Shown: in pieces, positions 55,934-64,000 of the stretch
Layout of the letters: every line of letters starts with the position of its first letter
How positions within the stretch are numbered: the stretch's first letter is position 1
From: Kineosporia babensis
GTDB taxonomy: Bacteria > Actinomycetota > Actinomycetes > Actinomycetales > Kineosporiaceae
Direction of reading: 5' to 3'
Length of the DNA: 64,000 nucleotides
NCBI RefSeq assembly: GCF_021129305.1
Contig: NZ_JAJOMB010000015.1
Coordinates: 124,001 to 188,000, forward strand
Made by a program: the position numbers and the translations under genes
The notes under the pieces: model-generated
Told to the model about the DNA's origin: nothing
Database searches by the model: none
Seen by the model: the letters and a program-made list of their open reading frames with translations, nothing else

Positions 55934-57771
55934 AGGCGCTGATCGTGGTGCTGCGGACCATGCGCCCGCACCCGTGGCGTCTGCTGCTCGGTGCCTTCAC
56001 CGGCGCCGCAGCGGTCGGGGCGGCGATCGCCCTGCTCGGGGTCTCCGGATGGCTGATCACCCGGGCCGCCCAGCAGCCCCCGGTGCTGTTCCTGATGGTC
56101 GCCATCGTCGGGGTCCGGGCCTTCGGCATCGGCCGCGGGGTGCTGCGCTACAGCGAGCGGCTGATCTCGCACGACGTGGCCCTGCGCGGCGTGGTCCGGC
56201 TGCGCGAAACCCTTTTCGCCCGCCTGGCCACCGCCGACGACACGGTGGCGGCCGGCCTGAAGCGCGGCGACCTGCTGGCCCGCCTGGGCGCCGACGCGGA
56301 CGAGCTGGGCGACGTGATCGTCCGCGGCATCCTGCCCTTCATCACCGCGGTGATCACCGGTGCGGCGTCGGTCGTGGCGCTCTGGCTGATCCTGCCCGAG
56401 GCCGGTCTGGTGCTGGCCGCGGCCACCCTGGTGGGCCTGATCGCAGTACCGGTGCTGGCCGGGACCGGTGGCCGGCGCGATGTCGTCGGCACCGCCCGCG
56501 CCCGTAGCGAGATGTCCGAGAACGTGCTCGCGCTGCTCGACAGCCTGCCCGAGCTCACCGTCGCCGGCCGCACCGGTGAGCGGATGGCGGCGATCGCGCG
56601 CAGCGACGACAAGTTGTCCCGCGGTCTGGACCGGGCGGCCAGGCCCGCTGCCTGGGCCGCGGGACTCGGTTCCGCGGTGATGTCCGCCGCGGTGCTGGGA
56701 TGTCTGATGGTCGGCGTGCACGCCGTGGCGGCGGGCGAGATCCGTGAGGTCTGGCTCGCTGTGCTGGCTTTCGTGCCGCTGGCCCTCGCCGAGGTGATCG
56801 AGGCGTTGCCCGCCGCCTCGGTCAGCCTGGTCCGGGCGGCGGAGGCGGCCCGCCGGGTCGCCCCGCTGCTCGAGACCGGCGCCGACCAGCCGTACGTGCT
56901 GCAGGCCCGGCCGGTGCCGAACAGCGCCTACCTGGGCGGCAAGTCGCTGCGGCTGGTACGGGACCTGCCCGGCCTGCACCTGCGCGCCCAGAACCTGAGC
57001 GCCGGCTGGCCCGGCCGCGAACCGGCCGTGCGCGGCCTTGACCTCGACCTGACCGCCGGGCGCCGGATCGCGATCGTCGGCCCCAGCGGCCAGGGCAAGA
57101 GCACCCTGCTGCGCACCCTCGGAGGGCTGCTGCCGCCCGCCGGAGGGCGGATGATGATGGACGCCACCGACGTCGGCGACGGCATCGACCTGGTCGACGT
57201 GCACACCCGCAGCCTGCGCCGCCAGGTCCACCTGACCGCCGACGACGCCCACGTGTTCGGCACCACGGTGCGCGAGAACCTGCGCGTGGCAGCCAAGGAC
57301 GCCAGCGACGAGGAGCTTCTCACCGCGCTGGAACGGGCCGGGCTCGGCACCTGGATCGCCGATCTGTCCGAGGGCGACACGAAGGGCCTGGACGTAGTGG
57401 TCGGAGACCCGGCCGGTCCGGGCCAGGGCGCCGGAACCCACCTGCTGTCAGGTGGTTTGCGCCGTCGGCTGCTGCTGGCCCGGGCTTTCGCCAGTGGCGC
57501 CCCCGTGCTGCTGGTGGACGAGCCCGCCGAGCACCTCGACCCGAGCACGGCCGACGACCTGGTGGCCGAAGTCCTGGCCGCGCCCGACCCGGGCCGCACC
57601 GCCGTGGTGGTCACTCACCGGCTCACCCCGCTGGCCCTGGCCGACGAGGTGCTGGTGATCGACGGTGGGGTGGTGGCAGCCCGCGGCACACACGACCAGC
57701 TGATCGCCGGCTATCCGCCCTACCGCAGCGCCTGGGCCGCCGAACGCTGCGAAACCCCGGTCAGCAGCTGA
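55930..57771 (+). CDS. cydC: Thiol reductant ABC exporter subunit CydC
   Basis: Partner of CydD, 613 residues, with membrane domain first and ATPase second. Walker A is IVGPSGQGKSTLLRTLGG and Walker B VLLVDEPAEHLDPS. The signature reads HLLSGGLRRRLLLARAF. An insert before the signature (GDTKGLDVVVGDPAGPGQGA) is longer than usual. The gene ends the cydABDC operon. Confidence 0.94.
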   Translation: MKALIVVLRTMRPHPWRLLLGAFTGAAAVGAAIALLGVSGWLITRAAQQPPVLFLMVAIVGVRAFGIGRGVLRYSERLISHDVALRGVVRLRETLFARLATADDTVAAGLKRGDLLARLGADADELGDVIVRGILPFITAVITGAASVVALWLILPEAGLVLAAATLVGLIAVPVLAGTGGRRDVVGTARARSEMSENVLALLDSLPELTVAGRTGERMAAIARSDDKLSRGLDRAARPAAWAAGLGSAVMSAAVLGCLMVGVHAVAAGEIREVWLAVLAFVPLALAEVIEALPAASVSLVRAAEAARRVAPLLETGADQPYVLQARPVPNSAYLGGKSLRLVRDLPGLHLRAQNLSAGWPGREPAVRGLDLDLTAGRRIAIVGPSGQGKSTLLRTLGGLLPPAGGRMMMDATDVGDGIDLVDVHTRSLRRQVHLTADDAHVFGTTVRENLRVAAKDASDEELLTALERAGLGTWIADLSEGDTKGLDVVVGDPAGPGQGAGTHLLSGGLRRRLLLARAFASGAPVLLVDEPAEHLDPSTADDLVAEVLAAPDPGRTAVVVTHRLTPLALADEVLVIDGGVVAARGTHDQLIAGYPPYRSAWAAERCETPVSS

Positions 57772-57781
57772 GGAACCGTCA

Positions 57782-57943
57782 CTAGAAGTCGCGCAGCATG
57801 TCCCGGAGCTTGAGCTTGCGCTTCGGGATCGAGCTCGGGTCGATCAGCCGGTCGTTGGCCAGCTTGCTGGCCTGGGTCCGCGCTTCCTGAATGGTGTCGC
57901 GCAGATGGTCCAGCTTTTCCTGAAGTTCCCGGACGTCTTTCAT
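57782..57943 (-). CDS. Small coiled-coil protein of 53 residues
   Basis: A short frame with an excellent Shine-Dalgarno (GGAGGACACG before ATG). The peptide begins MKDVRELQEKLDHLRDTIQE with a clear heptad pattern over the first 30 residues and ends in a basic then acidic tail (KRKLKLRDMLRDF). Codon third positions are G/C-rich as in real genes here. It ends 10 bases after the convergent cydC stop. I do not recognise a family; a small adaptor or a protein that binds a partner helix would fit its shape, but this is a guess. Confidence 0.65.
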   Translation of the reverse strand: MKDVRELQEKLDHLRDTIQEARTQASKLANDRLIDPSSIPKRKLKLRDMLRDF

Positions 57944-58145
57944 CGTGTCCTCCTGAGCCCAACCCTGGAGCTGAAAACAGGTCTGAAACCAGGCCTCGCC
58001 GTCAGGGTGCGCCGCTCTTGTCGGCCTGTCGAGCGGGCCAGGGTTTCCGGCCGGTAGGAGTTCCCCCGGATGCAGTCACCTCGATAGAGTCCGTTTCGCG
58101 AGGTATGCGGGAAGAACCGGCGGATTTCACGGAGGATCAGCGCGC

Positions 58146-58988
58146 ATGGAAGAGCTCCCGGACTGGGCCCCCCGCAACATCGACCTGACCACGCCCTCGG
58201 CCGCCCGCGTCTACGACTACTTCCTCGGCGGCGCCCACAACTTCGCCCCCGACCGCGAGATGGCCCGCCGGATCCTCGACCTGCACCCCTCGGCCGAGGC
58301 CAACGCCCAGGCCAACCGCGCCTTCCTGCACCGCGCCGTGCGCTACCTGCTGGACCAGGGTGTGCGCCAGTTCGTCGACCTGGGCTCGGGCATCCCCACG
58401 GTGGGCAACGTGCACGAGGTCGCCCACCGGGAGGACCCGCAGGCCAAGGTCGTCTACGTGGACATCGACCCGATAGCGGTGGCGCACAGCGAGCTGATCC
58501 TGCACGGCGTCCACAACGCCACGGTGATCAACGCCGACCTGCGCCGGCCCAAGGAGGTCCTGGCCCGCCCGGAACTGGCCGAGCTGATCGACTTCTCCGA
58601 GCCGGTCGGCTTCCTGATGGTGGCCGTGCTGCACTTCGTTCCCGAGTCCGACCATCCGGACCAGATCATCGCCGAGCTCGGCAGCGTCGCGGCCCCCGGC
58701 AGCCACCTGGTCATCTCGCACGGCTACGACGCCCGGCTGGAGGCGGCCGGCCCCGACCAGCTCAGCCGCCGCCTGGCCGGTGCGGGCCAGAAGGTGCTGG
58801 GCGAGTACCGCACCGCCGACCCGATCGTCCTGCGGACCCGTTCCCGCCTGGAAGAGCTGTTCACCGGCTGGCCGATGGTCGAGCCGGGCCTGGTCTGGGT
58901 CCCCGAATGGCACCCGGACTGGCCCGACGAGGTCGGCGTGGACCCCTCCAGCAGCTACGTCGTGGCGGGAATGGGCCGGAAGGAGTAA
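58146..58988 (+). CDS. DUF574 family SAM-dependent methyltransferase
   Basis: A 280-residue protein of the actinobacterial Methyltransf_19/DUF574 family, abundant and of unknown substrate. Hallmarks are TPSAARVYDYFLGGAHNFAP at the N-terminus, the SAM-binding glycine motif in QFVDLGSGIPTVGNVHEV, the acidic residue closing strand two (VVYVDIDPIAVAHS) and GFLMVAVLHFVP. The start has GGAGG about 9 bases upstream. It stands alone, with pntB converging on it 7 bases after its stop. Confidence 0.9.
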   Translation: MEELPDWAPRNIDLTTPSAARVYDYFLGGAHNFAPDREMARRILDLHPSAEANAQANRAFLHRAVRYLLDQGVRQFVDLGSGIPTVGNVHEVAHREDPQAKVVYVDIDPIAVAHSELILHGVHNATVINADLRRPKEVLARPELAELIDFSEPVGFLMVAVLHFVPESDHPDQIIAELGSVAAPGSHLVISHGYDARLEAAGPDQLSRRLAGAGQKVLGEYRTADPIVLRTRSRLEELFTGWPMVEPGLVWVPEWHPDWPDEVGVDPSSSYVVAGMGRKE

Positions 58989-58995
58989 GCAACGC

Positions 58996-60396
58996 TCACA
59001 GGGCTCGCACAATCTCTTCCACCCGCTGCTTGGCGTCGCCGAACAGCATCTGGGTGTTCTCCTTGAAGAACAACGGGTTCTGCACCCCCGCGTAACCCAC
59101 CGCCATCGACCGCTTGAACACGATCACGTCGGACGCCTCCCACACCCGCAGCACCGGCATGCCGGCGATCGGACTGCCTGGGTCGTCCAGCGCCGCCGGG
59201 TTCACCGTGTCGTTCGCCCCGATCACCAGCACCACCGAGGTCTGCGGGAAGTCGTCGTTGATCTCGTCCATCTCCAGCACCACGTCGTACGGCACCCGGG
59301 CGTCGGCCAGCAGCACGTTCATGTGCCCCGGCAGCCGCCCGGCCACCGGATGAATACCGAACCGCACCTGGATGTTCCGCTCGCGCAGCCGCTTGGTCAG
59401 GTCCGCCACCGGGTACTGAGCCTGCGCCACCGCCATCCCGTAACCCGGCACGATGATCACGGATGACGCTTCCTTCAGCAGCTGCACCGCGTCCTCAACC
59501 AGGATCTCACGGTGCTCGCCGTAGTCCTGCCCGTCCGAAACCTTTTGCTCCATACCGAATCCACCGGCGATCACCGAGATGAACGAGCGGTTCATCGCCT
59601 GGCACATGATGTACGACAGGTACGCGCCGGAGGAACCGACCAGCGCACCGGTGACAATCAGCAGGTTGTTGTTGAGCAGGAAACCCGAGGCGGCCGCGGC
59701 CCATCCGGAGTACGAGTTCAGCATCGACACGACCACCGGCATGTCCCCGCCGCCGATCGACGCGACCAGGTGCCAGCCCAGGATCAGGGCGATCAGGGTG
59801 CCCGCGGTCAGCAGCCCCAGGTTGGGCGATGCGGTGAAAACCAGCGTAAGGACGCCCAGCGCGCCTAGGGCGCCCAGGTTCAGTAGGTTCTTTCCCGGCA
59901 ACATCAAGGGCGCCGAACGCAGACGCCCGGCCAGCTTTCCGTACGCCACGATCGACCCGGTGAAGGTCACGGCGCCGATGAAGACCCCGATGAACACCTC
60001 GGCGTGGTGGATCGTGCGCATGTCGGGTGCGACGTCCTCCTGCAAGTAGCCGTTCCAGCCCACCAGCACCGCGGCCAGGCCGACGAAACTGTGCAGCACC
60101 GCGATGAGTTCGGGCATCGCCGTCATCTCGACCTTGCGGGCCCGGGCCAGGCCGACCGCTGCCCCGCCGGCTACGGCGATCGCCATCAGCAGCAGCCCCA
60201 CCAGGGCCTTGCCGTCGTCCAGATCGAGGTGGTCCACGGCCAGCGCGACCGTTGCCACCAGAGCGATCGCCATCCCGATGATCCCGGAAAGGGCACCGGA
60301 GCGTGAGGTCTCGTGCCGGGACAGGCCGGCCAGGCTGAGCACGAACAGCAGGGCGGCGACGATGTACGCGGCCTGCGCGGCGCTTTCGGCGGTCAT
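58996..60396 (-). CDS. pntB: Proton-translocating NAD(P) transhydrogenase, beta subunit
   Basis: Membrane subunit of 466 residues with about eight or nine N-terminal membrane segments and the C-terminal NADP-binding domain III ([17 protein letters not shown] and [20 protein letters not shown]). With PntA it couples hydride transfer from NADH to NADP to the proton gradient. It starts 6 bases after the pntA stop, so the two are one operon. Confidence 0.96.
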   Translation of the reverse strand: MTAESAAQAAYIVAALLFVLSLAGLSRHETSRSGALSGIIGMAIALVATVALAVDHLDLDDGKALVGLLLMAIAVAGGAAVGLARARKVEMTAMPELIAVLHSFVGLAAVLVGWNGYLQEDVAPDMRTIHHAEVFIGVFIGAVTFTGSIVAYGKLAGRLRSAPLMLPGKNLLNLGALGALGVLTLVFTASPNLGLLTAGTLIALILGWHLVASIGGGDMPVVVSMLNSYSGWAAAASGFLLNNNLLIVTGALVGSSGAYLSYIMCQAMNRSFISVIAGGFGMEQKVSDGQDYGEHREILVEDAVQLLKEASSVIIVPGYGMAVAQAQYPVADLTKRLRERNIQVRFGIHPVAGRLPGHMNVLLADARVPYDVVLEMDEINDDFPQTSVVLVIGANDTVNPAALDDPGSPIAGMPVLRVWEASDVIVFKRSMAVGYAGVQNPLFFKENTQMLFGDAKQRVEEIVRAL

Positions 60397-60402
60397 CGCG
60401 GA

Positions 60403-61953
60403 TCAGCCTTTCGAGAACATGCTGAGCATGCGGCGGGTGACGGCGAATCCGCCGAAGATGTTGATACTGGCCAGGAACACGGCCAGCGCGGCCAGCACGG
60501 TGACCACGGTGTTCTCGTGGCCGATCTGAAGGAGGGCGCCGACCACGATGATCCCGGAGATCGCGTTGGTCACCGACATCAGCGGGGTGTGCAGGGCGTG
60601 GTGCACCTTGCCGATCACGTAGTAGCCGATCACCACCGCCAGCGCGAAAACGGTGAGATTACCGATCAGCTGGGCCGGCGAGAAGGCGGCCAGAAGGAAG
60701 ATCAGCAACCCGGCCACACCGGTAGCCGCATAGACCCGACCAGGGCCGGCGGGCGTCCGTTGCTCTGGCTCTTTGACCACCGCAACGGCCGGGGCGGCAA
60801 CCGAGACCTCCACCGCGGGAGGCGGCCACGTCTTCACGCCGTCGCGCACCACTGTCATGGAACGCTGCACCACGTCGTCGAAGTCGAGCACCAGTTGCCC
60901 GTCCTTGGCCGGGGTGAGCAGCTTCATCAGGTTGACCAGGTTGGTGCCGTACAGCTGGGAAGCCTGGGTGGGCAGCCGCCCGGCCAGATCGGTGTACCCG
61001 ACGATGCTGACCCCGTTGCCGGTGACCACCACCTCTCCGGCCACCGTGCCCTCGACGTTCCCGCCCTGCGAAGCCGCCATGTCCACGATCACGCTGCCCG
61101 GGCGCATCGCGGCCACATGCTCGGCCGTGATCAGCCGCGGTGCCGGGCGACCGGGAATCAGCGCGGTGGTGATGATGATGTCCACGTCGGCGGCCTGCTC
61201 GGCGTACAACGCCGCAGCCGCCCGGTTGTAGTCGTCGGTGGTGGCCCGCGCGTACCCGTCCGTACTGCGTTCTTGCTCCACCGCCACCGAAAGAAACTGC
61301 CCACCAAGCGAACCCACCTGCTCGGCCACCTCAGGCCGGGGGTCGGTCGCCCGCACGATCGCGCCCAGGCTCGCCGCTGTGCCGATCGCCGCCAGCCCCG
61401 CGACTCCAGCCCCCGCCACCAGCACCTTCGCCGGCGGGACCTTCCCCGCGGCGGTCACCTGGCCCGTGAAGAACCGGCCGAACAGATTCGCCGCCTCGAC
61501 CACCGCGCGGTACCCCGCGATGTTGGCCATCGAGCTGAGCACGTCCAGCGACTGGGCCCGGGAGATCCGCGGCACCGCGTCCATCGCCAGCACCGTGATC
61601 CGCCGCGCGGCCAGCTGCTCGACCAACGTCGGATTCAGCGCCGGTGCGATCAGCGCAAGCAGCGTGGCCCCGTCGTGCAGCCGGGCGAGTTCCTCGGCGT
61701 TGGGGGCATTGACCTTGAGCACGACATCCGCGTCCCAGGTCTGTGCCCGTTCACCGACCTGGGCCCCAGCCTGCGCGAAGGCCTCGTCGGGAAAGGCCGC
61801 CCGAGCCCCCGAACCGGCCTCGACCAGCACTTCGTAGCCCAGCGCGGTGAGTTGCTCGACGGTCTTCGGGGTGGCCGCGACCCGGGTTTCCCCGGGAGCG
61901 GACTCGGCGACGACCCCTATCCGCAGAGGAACGGTTTCTTCAGGCACAGACAA
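60403..61953 (-). CDS. pntA: Proton-translocating NAD(P) transhydrogenase, alpha subunit
   Basis: Fused alpha subunit of 516 residues. Domain I binds NAD ([33 protein letters not shown]), and the C-terminal part (after residue 420) carries about three membrane segments, as in the E. coli form and not the split PntAA/PntAB form of many actinobacteria. The TTG start lies two codons before an alternative GTG; neither has a clear Shine-Dalgarno. It is the first gene of pntAB. Confidence 0.95.
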   Translation of the reverse strand: MSVPEETVPLRIGVVAESAPGETRVAATPKTVEQLTALGYEVLVEAGSGARAAFPDEAFAQAGAQVGERAQTWDADVVLKVNAPNAEELARLHDGATLLALIAPALNPTLVEQLAARRITVLAMDAVPRISRAQSLDVLSSMANIAGYRAVVEAANLFGRFFTGQVTAAGKVPPAKVLVAGAGVAGLAAIGTAASLGAIVRATDPRPEVAEQVGSLGGQFLSVAVEQERSTDGYARATTDDYNRAAAALYAEQAADVDIIITTALIPGRPAPRLITAEHVAAMRPGSVIVDMAASQGGNVEGTVAGEVVVTGNGVSIVGYTDLAGRLPTQASQLYGTNLVNLMKLLTPAKDGQLVLDFDDVVQRSMTVVRDGVKTWPPPAVEVSVAAPAVAVVKEPEQRTPAGPGRVYAATGVAGLLIFLLAAFSPAQLIGNLTVFALAVVIGYYVIGKVHHALHTPLMSVTNAISGIIVVGALLQIGHENTVVTVLAALAVFLASINIFGGFAVTRRMLSMFSKG

Positions 61954-62098
61954 ATCCGATCATCGACGACCAGCGGTACCTCAGGGATATCAGGATCGTC
62001 GGACGGACAGAAGGCCCGGAATGCCTCTCGGTGTGACCTGGACCGCTCTGGACAGGCTGCTCAGGCTCGGGGAGGTCGGCCCAGCGCGATCACTCGAG

Positions 62099-62117
62099 TT
62101 AGGTTAGCCTTACCTCT
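62099..62117. promoter_or_regulatory. DtxR/IdeR-type iron box
   Basis: TTAGGTTAGCCTTACCTCT matches the actinobacterial iron-box consensus TTAGGTTAGSCTAACCTAA at 16 of 19 positions, with the left half perfect. It lies 33 bases before the AraC regulator's start, where bound repressor would block transcription. Iron-loaded DtxR, IdeR or DmdR proteins bind such sites, so the gene should be expressed when iron is scarce. Confidence 0.75.
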
Positions 62118-62149
62118 GCTGAAGAAATGGGCGAGGGAGAGGCATCCCG

Positions 62150-62944
62150 ATGTCGGGCACAGGTCAGATCACGCGTACCGCGGCCGTGTCTTGCGAGGAG
62201 TTCAGCTATGGCCCGGGCAGTCCACAAGGCATCACGGTGCTGCGCTACCGGGCGGCCGGGGTGCTGGAACTGGGCGAGGGCCGGCAGGATTTCGTGCACC
62301 AGCTGTACTTCTCGCCCGGCGGTCTGCTGAGCTGCCGGCAGGGCGGCCAGGCTCAGTTCGTCGGCCCGCACGAGGTTTTCTGGGCCCGGCGGGCGGTGGC
62401 GCACGAGGTCACGGCGGGGGAGCGGCAGATCGTGTACCGGGTCTGCCTGCGCGAGGCCCCGCCCCTGCTGAGCAAACTGCGGGTGGGGGCGGCGACCATC
62501 TCGGGGGAGGCCGCGGCGCTGCTGCGGGCGCTGGGTGGTCCCGGAATTCCGCCCGCGCGGGCGCTGAAGGCCCGAGCCCGGATCCTGGCCGGCATCGGTG
62601 AGACCACCCGGGAGCTGACCGGAAGCAGTTCCAACGGAGCCGGTTACGCGATGCGGGTGGCCCGGTCGCTGACCCAGAACCCCGGCGACCAGACCAGCCT
62701 CGAGGAGTGGGCCCGGCGCCTGCACGTGAGCGTGAAGACGCTGCAACGCGACTTCGAGCGGGAGTTCGGCATCTCCTACTCCCAGTGGCGGACCCGGCTG
62801 CGCCTGCTGGCCTCCCGGGTGCTGCTGGAGACCACCCCGGTCACCGAGGTGGCGCACCGAGTCGGTTACGCCAGCACGTCCGCCTTCATCGTTGCCTTCA
62901 CCCGCGAGTTCGGTATCACCCCGGGACGACAGCGGGCTTCGTGA
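62150..62944 (+). CDS. AraC family transcription regulator behind an iron box
   Basis: Regulator of 264 residues with an N-terminal cupin-like sensing domain and a C-terminal double helix-turn-helix (LEEWARRLHVSVKTLQRDFE and VTEVAHRVGYASTSAFIVAF, followed by the FTREFGITPGRQR end motif). The ATG has GGGAGAGG upstream. The iron box suggests that it is made under iron limitation, like RipA of Corynebacterium, which is an AraC-type regulator under DtxR control; orthology to RipA is not claimed. Its 3' end overlaps the convergent MFS gene by 29 bases. Confidence 0.9.
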   Translation: MSGTGQITRTAAVSCEEFSYGPGSPQGITVLRYRAAGVLELGEGRQDFVHQLYFSPGGLLSCRQGGQAQFVGPHEVFWARRAVAHEVTAGERQIVYRVCLREAPPLLSKLRVGAATISGEAAALLRALGGPGIPPARALKARARILAGIGETTRELTGSSSNGAGYAMRVARSLTQNPGDQTSLEEWARRLHVSVKTLQRDFEREFGISYSQWRTRLRLLASRVLLETTPVTEVAHRVGYASTSAFIVAFTREFGITPGRQRAS

Positions 62945-64000
62945 GCGAAGCCTTCGGGGGCTGCCCGGCTTTGAGCGCCACCAGGATCTGTACGGTCGCG
63001 ATCCCCGCCACCATGATCACGGCTGCGTCCCAGTTGCCGGTGTGCTCGGTGAGGAACCCGGCGGCGATCGGCCCGGCCGTGGCCAGCAGATACCCCAGCG
63101 ACTGGGCCATTCCGGACAGCCGCGTGGTCTCGTGCTGGCTTCGGCCGCGCAGGCTGATCAGGGCCAGCGCGACCACCAGGGCGGCCCCGGTGCCGATACC
63201 CGAGCAGACCGCCCAGAGCAGGAACAGTGAGGGCGCGAAGAGCACGCCGAACGACCAGATGATCACCGGGACGGCCGCCGCCACCGCGGCCAGGACCTGA
63301 CTGCGCCCGCGCATCAGGAACGGCACCAGCAGCCCACCGATGATGCCCGCGGCGGAGGCGATGAACAGATGCACCCCAGCCACCTCGGGGCTCACGCCGT
63401 GCTCGGTCTCGATCGAGGGCAGCCAGGTGATGGTGATGTAGAACGTGGTCGACTGCAGCCCCATGTACGCCGTGACCAGCCAGGCGGTGGGCCATTTCCA
63501 GACGTTCGTGGCAGTTTCCGCGGAACCCGGCGAGACCGGGACCGGCCGGGCGGCCGCCCGGGCGCGGGGCAGCCAGAGCACCGCGGCCAGGAACGACGGC
63601 ACGGCCCAGACCGCCAGAGCAGTACGCCAATTGGAGACGTTTGCGAGCGGCACCGCGACCAGGCTCGCGGTTGCCGCGGCCCCGGTGATGAAGGCGGTGT
63701 ACACGCCCATCGCGCCGGACACCCGTCCGGCGTAGTCGCGTTTCACCAGAGCCGGCCCGAGCACGTTCCCGACCGCGATGGCCGCGCCGACCACCGCCGT
63801 CCCCAACCACAACGTCATCTGGCCGGGCCCCGACCAGGAGCGCACCAGCGTCCCCAATCCCAGAACGACCAGGGAGAGGACGACGGTGCGCTCCATGCCG
63901 GTACGCCCGGCCAGTCGGTGCACGAACGGCGAGATAGCCGCGAACGCGAGCAACGGGATCGCCCCGAGCACGCCCTGGGCGCCCTCGCCGAGGTTCTCCT
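62916..64000 (-). CDS. MFS transporter, CynX/NimT type, 5' part beyond the right edge
   Basis: Membrane transporter of the major facilitator superfamily. The frame is open to the window edge (ENLGEGAQGVLGAIPL in its first visible codons), so the true start and the first membrane segment lie outside; about 360 residues are present with roughly 11 segments. Blocks such as GRVSGAMGVYTAFITGAAAT, WKWPTAWLVTAYMGLQSTTFYITITW and HETTRLSGMAQSLGYLLATA are those of the cyanate/2-nitroimidazole (CynX/NimT) branch. The substrate is unknown. Confidence 0.88.
   Translation of the reverse strand, partial: ENLGEGAQGVLGAIPLLAFAAISPFVHRLAGRTGMERTVVLSLVVLGLGTLVRSWSGPGQMTLWLGTAVVGAAIAVGNVLGPALVKRDYAGRVSGAMGVYTAFITGAAATASLVAVPLANVSNWRTALAVWAVPSFLAAVLWLPRARAAARPVPVSPGSAETATNVWKWPTAWLVTAYMGLQSTTFYITITWLPSIETEHGVSPEVAGVHLFIASAAGIIGGLLVPFLMRGRSQVLAAVAAAVPVIIWSFGVLFAPSLFLLWAVCSGIGTGAALVVALALISLRGRSQHETTRLSGMAQSLGYLLATAGPIAAGFLTEHTGNWDAAVIMVAGIATVQILVALKAGQPPKASLTKPAVVPG

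Overview
The window is chromosomal DNA of a high-GC Gram-positive actinomycete. Supporting points are the very strong G/C bias at third codon positions, frequent GTG and TTG starts, the coproporphyrin-dependent haem genes (hemE, hemY-type oxidase, hemQ), a DUF3000 gene beside hemE, an excalibur protein, a sugar ABC importer with no ATPase gene of its own, and a DtxR/IdeR-type iron box. The content would fit Kineosporiaceae or a neighbouring family, but I cannot fix the genus from sequence alone. There are no rRNA genes, no tRNA I can support, no CRISPR array, no transposase and no phage genes.

Layout. 1-7.7 kb: RNase D (cut by the left edge), an atypical LuxR regulator, DUF3000, hemE, a DUF4349 lipoprotein, the haem oxidase, hemQ, an ElaA-type acetyltransferase and msrB. 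7.8-11.8 kb: a membrane protein, a stress-protein-like gene, an alpha/beta hydrolase, a RibD-type reductase and sufE, separated by very strong bidirectional hairpins. 11.9-17 kb: lacZ and a large TerD-domain gene carrying a one-base frameshift. 17-27.3 kb: a two-armed amino-sugar regulon. A sugar ABC importer, a Gfo/Idh oxidoreductase and a DeoR regulator lie on the minus strand; a SIS-domain protein, ROK kinase, NagA-type deacetylase, PfkB kinase and class II aldolase lie on the plus strand. Together the enzymes match the N-acetylgalactosamine route (phosphorylate, deacetylate, deaminate/isomerise to tagatose-6-P, phosphorylate, cleave). 27.3-35.5 kb: treZ, treY and glgX (glycogen to trehalose), with an SDR and a PPK2 gene inserted in the opposite direction. 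35.7-44.1 kb: an AidB-like acyl-CoA dehydrogenase, two BrkB/YihY membrane proteins, rsgA, an excalibur protein and a repeat protein, with a structured 0.5-kb intergenic region after rsgA. 44.1-47.7 kb: a decayed gene, the inhibitor emfourin, a protealysin-like M4 protease whose repeat-coding tail is cut by a stop codon, a 33-bp minisatellite and an M15-type peptidase. 47.9-51.6 kb: an ABC importer of the sulfonate/nitrate/thiamine-precursor type with two permeases. 51.6-57.8 kb: cydABDC. 57.8-64 kb: a 53-residue protein, a DUF574 methyltransferase, pntBA, and an AraC regulator behind an iron box, facing an MFS exporter cut by the right edge.

Most of the window is ordinary housekeeping and metabolic DNA. 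The parts most worth a second look are the protease/emfourin region with its repeats and broken frames (44.2-46.8 kb), the amino-sugar divergon with a candidate shared operator, the palindromes after rsgA, and the iron-box/AraC/MFS unit at the right end.
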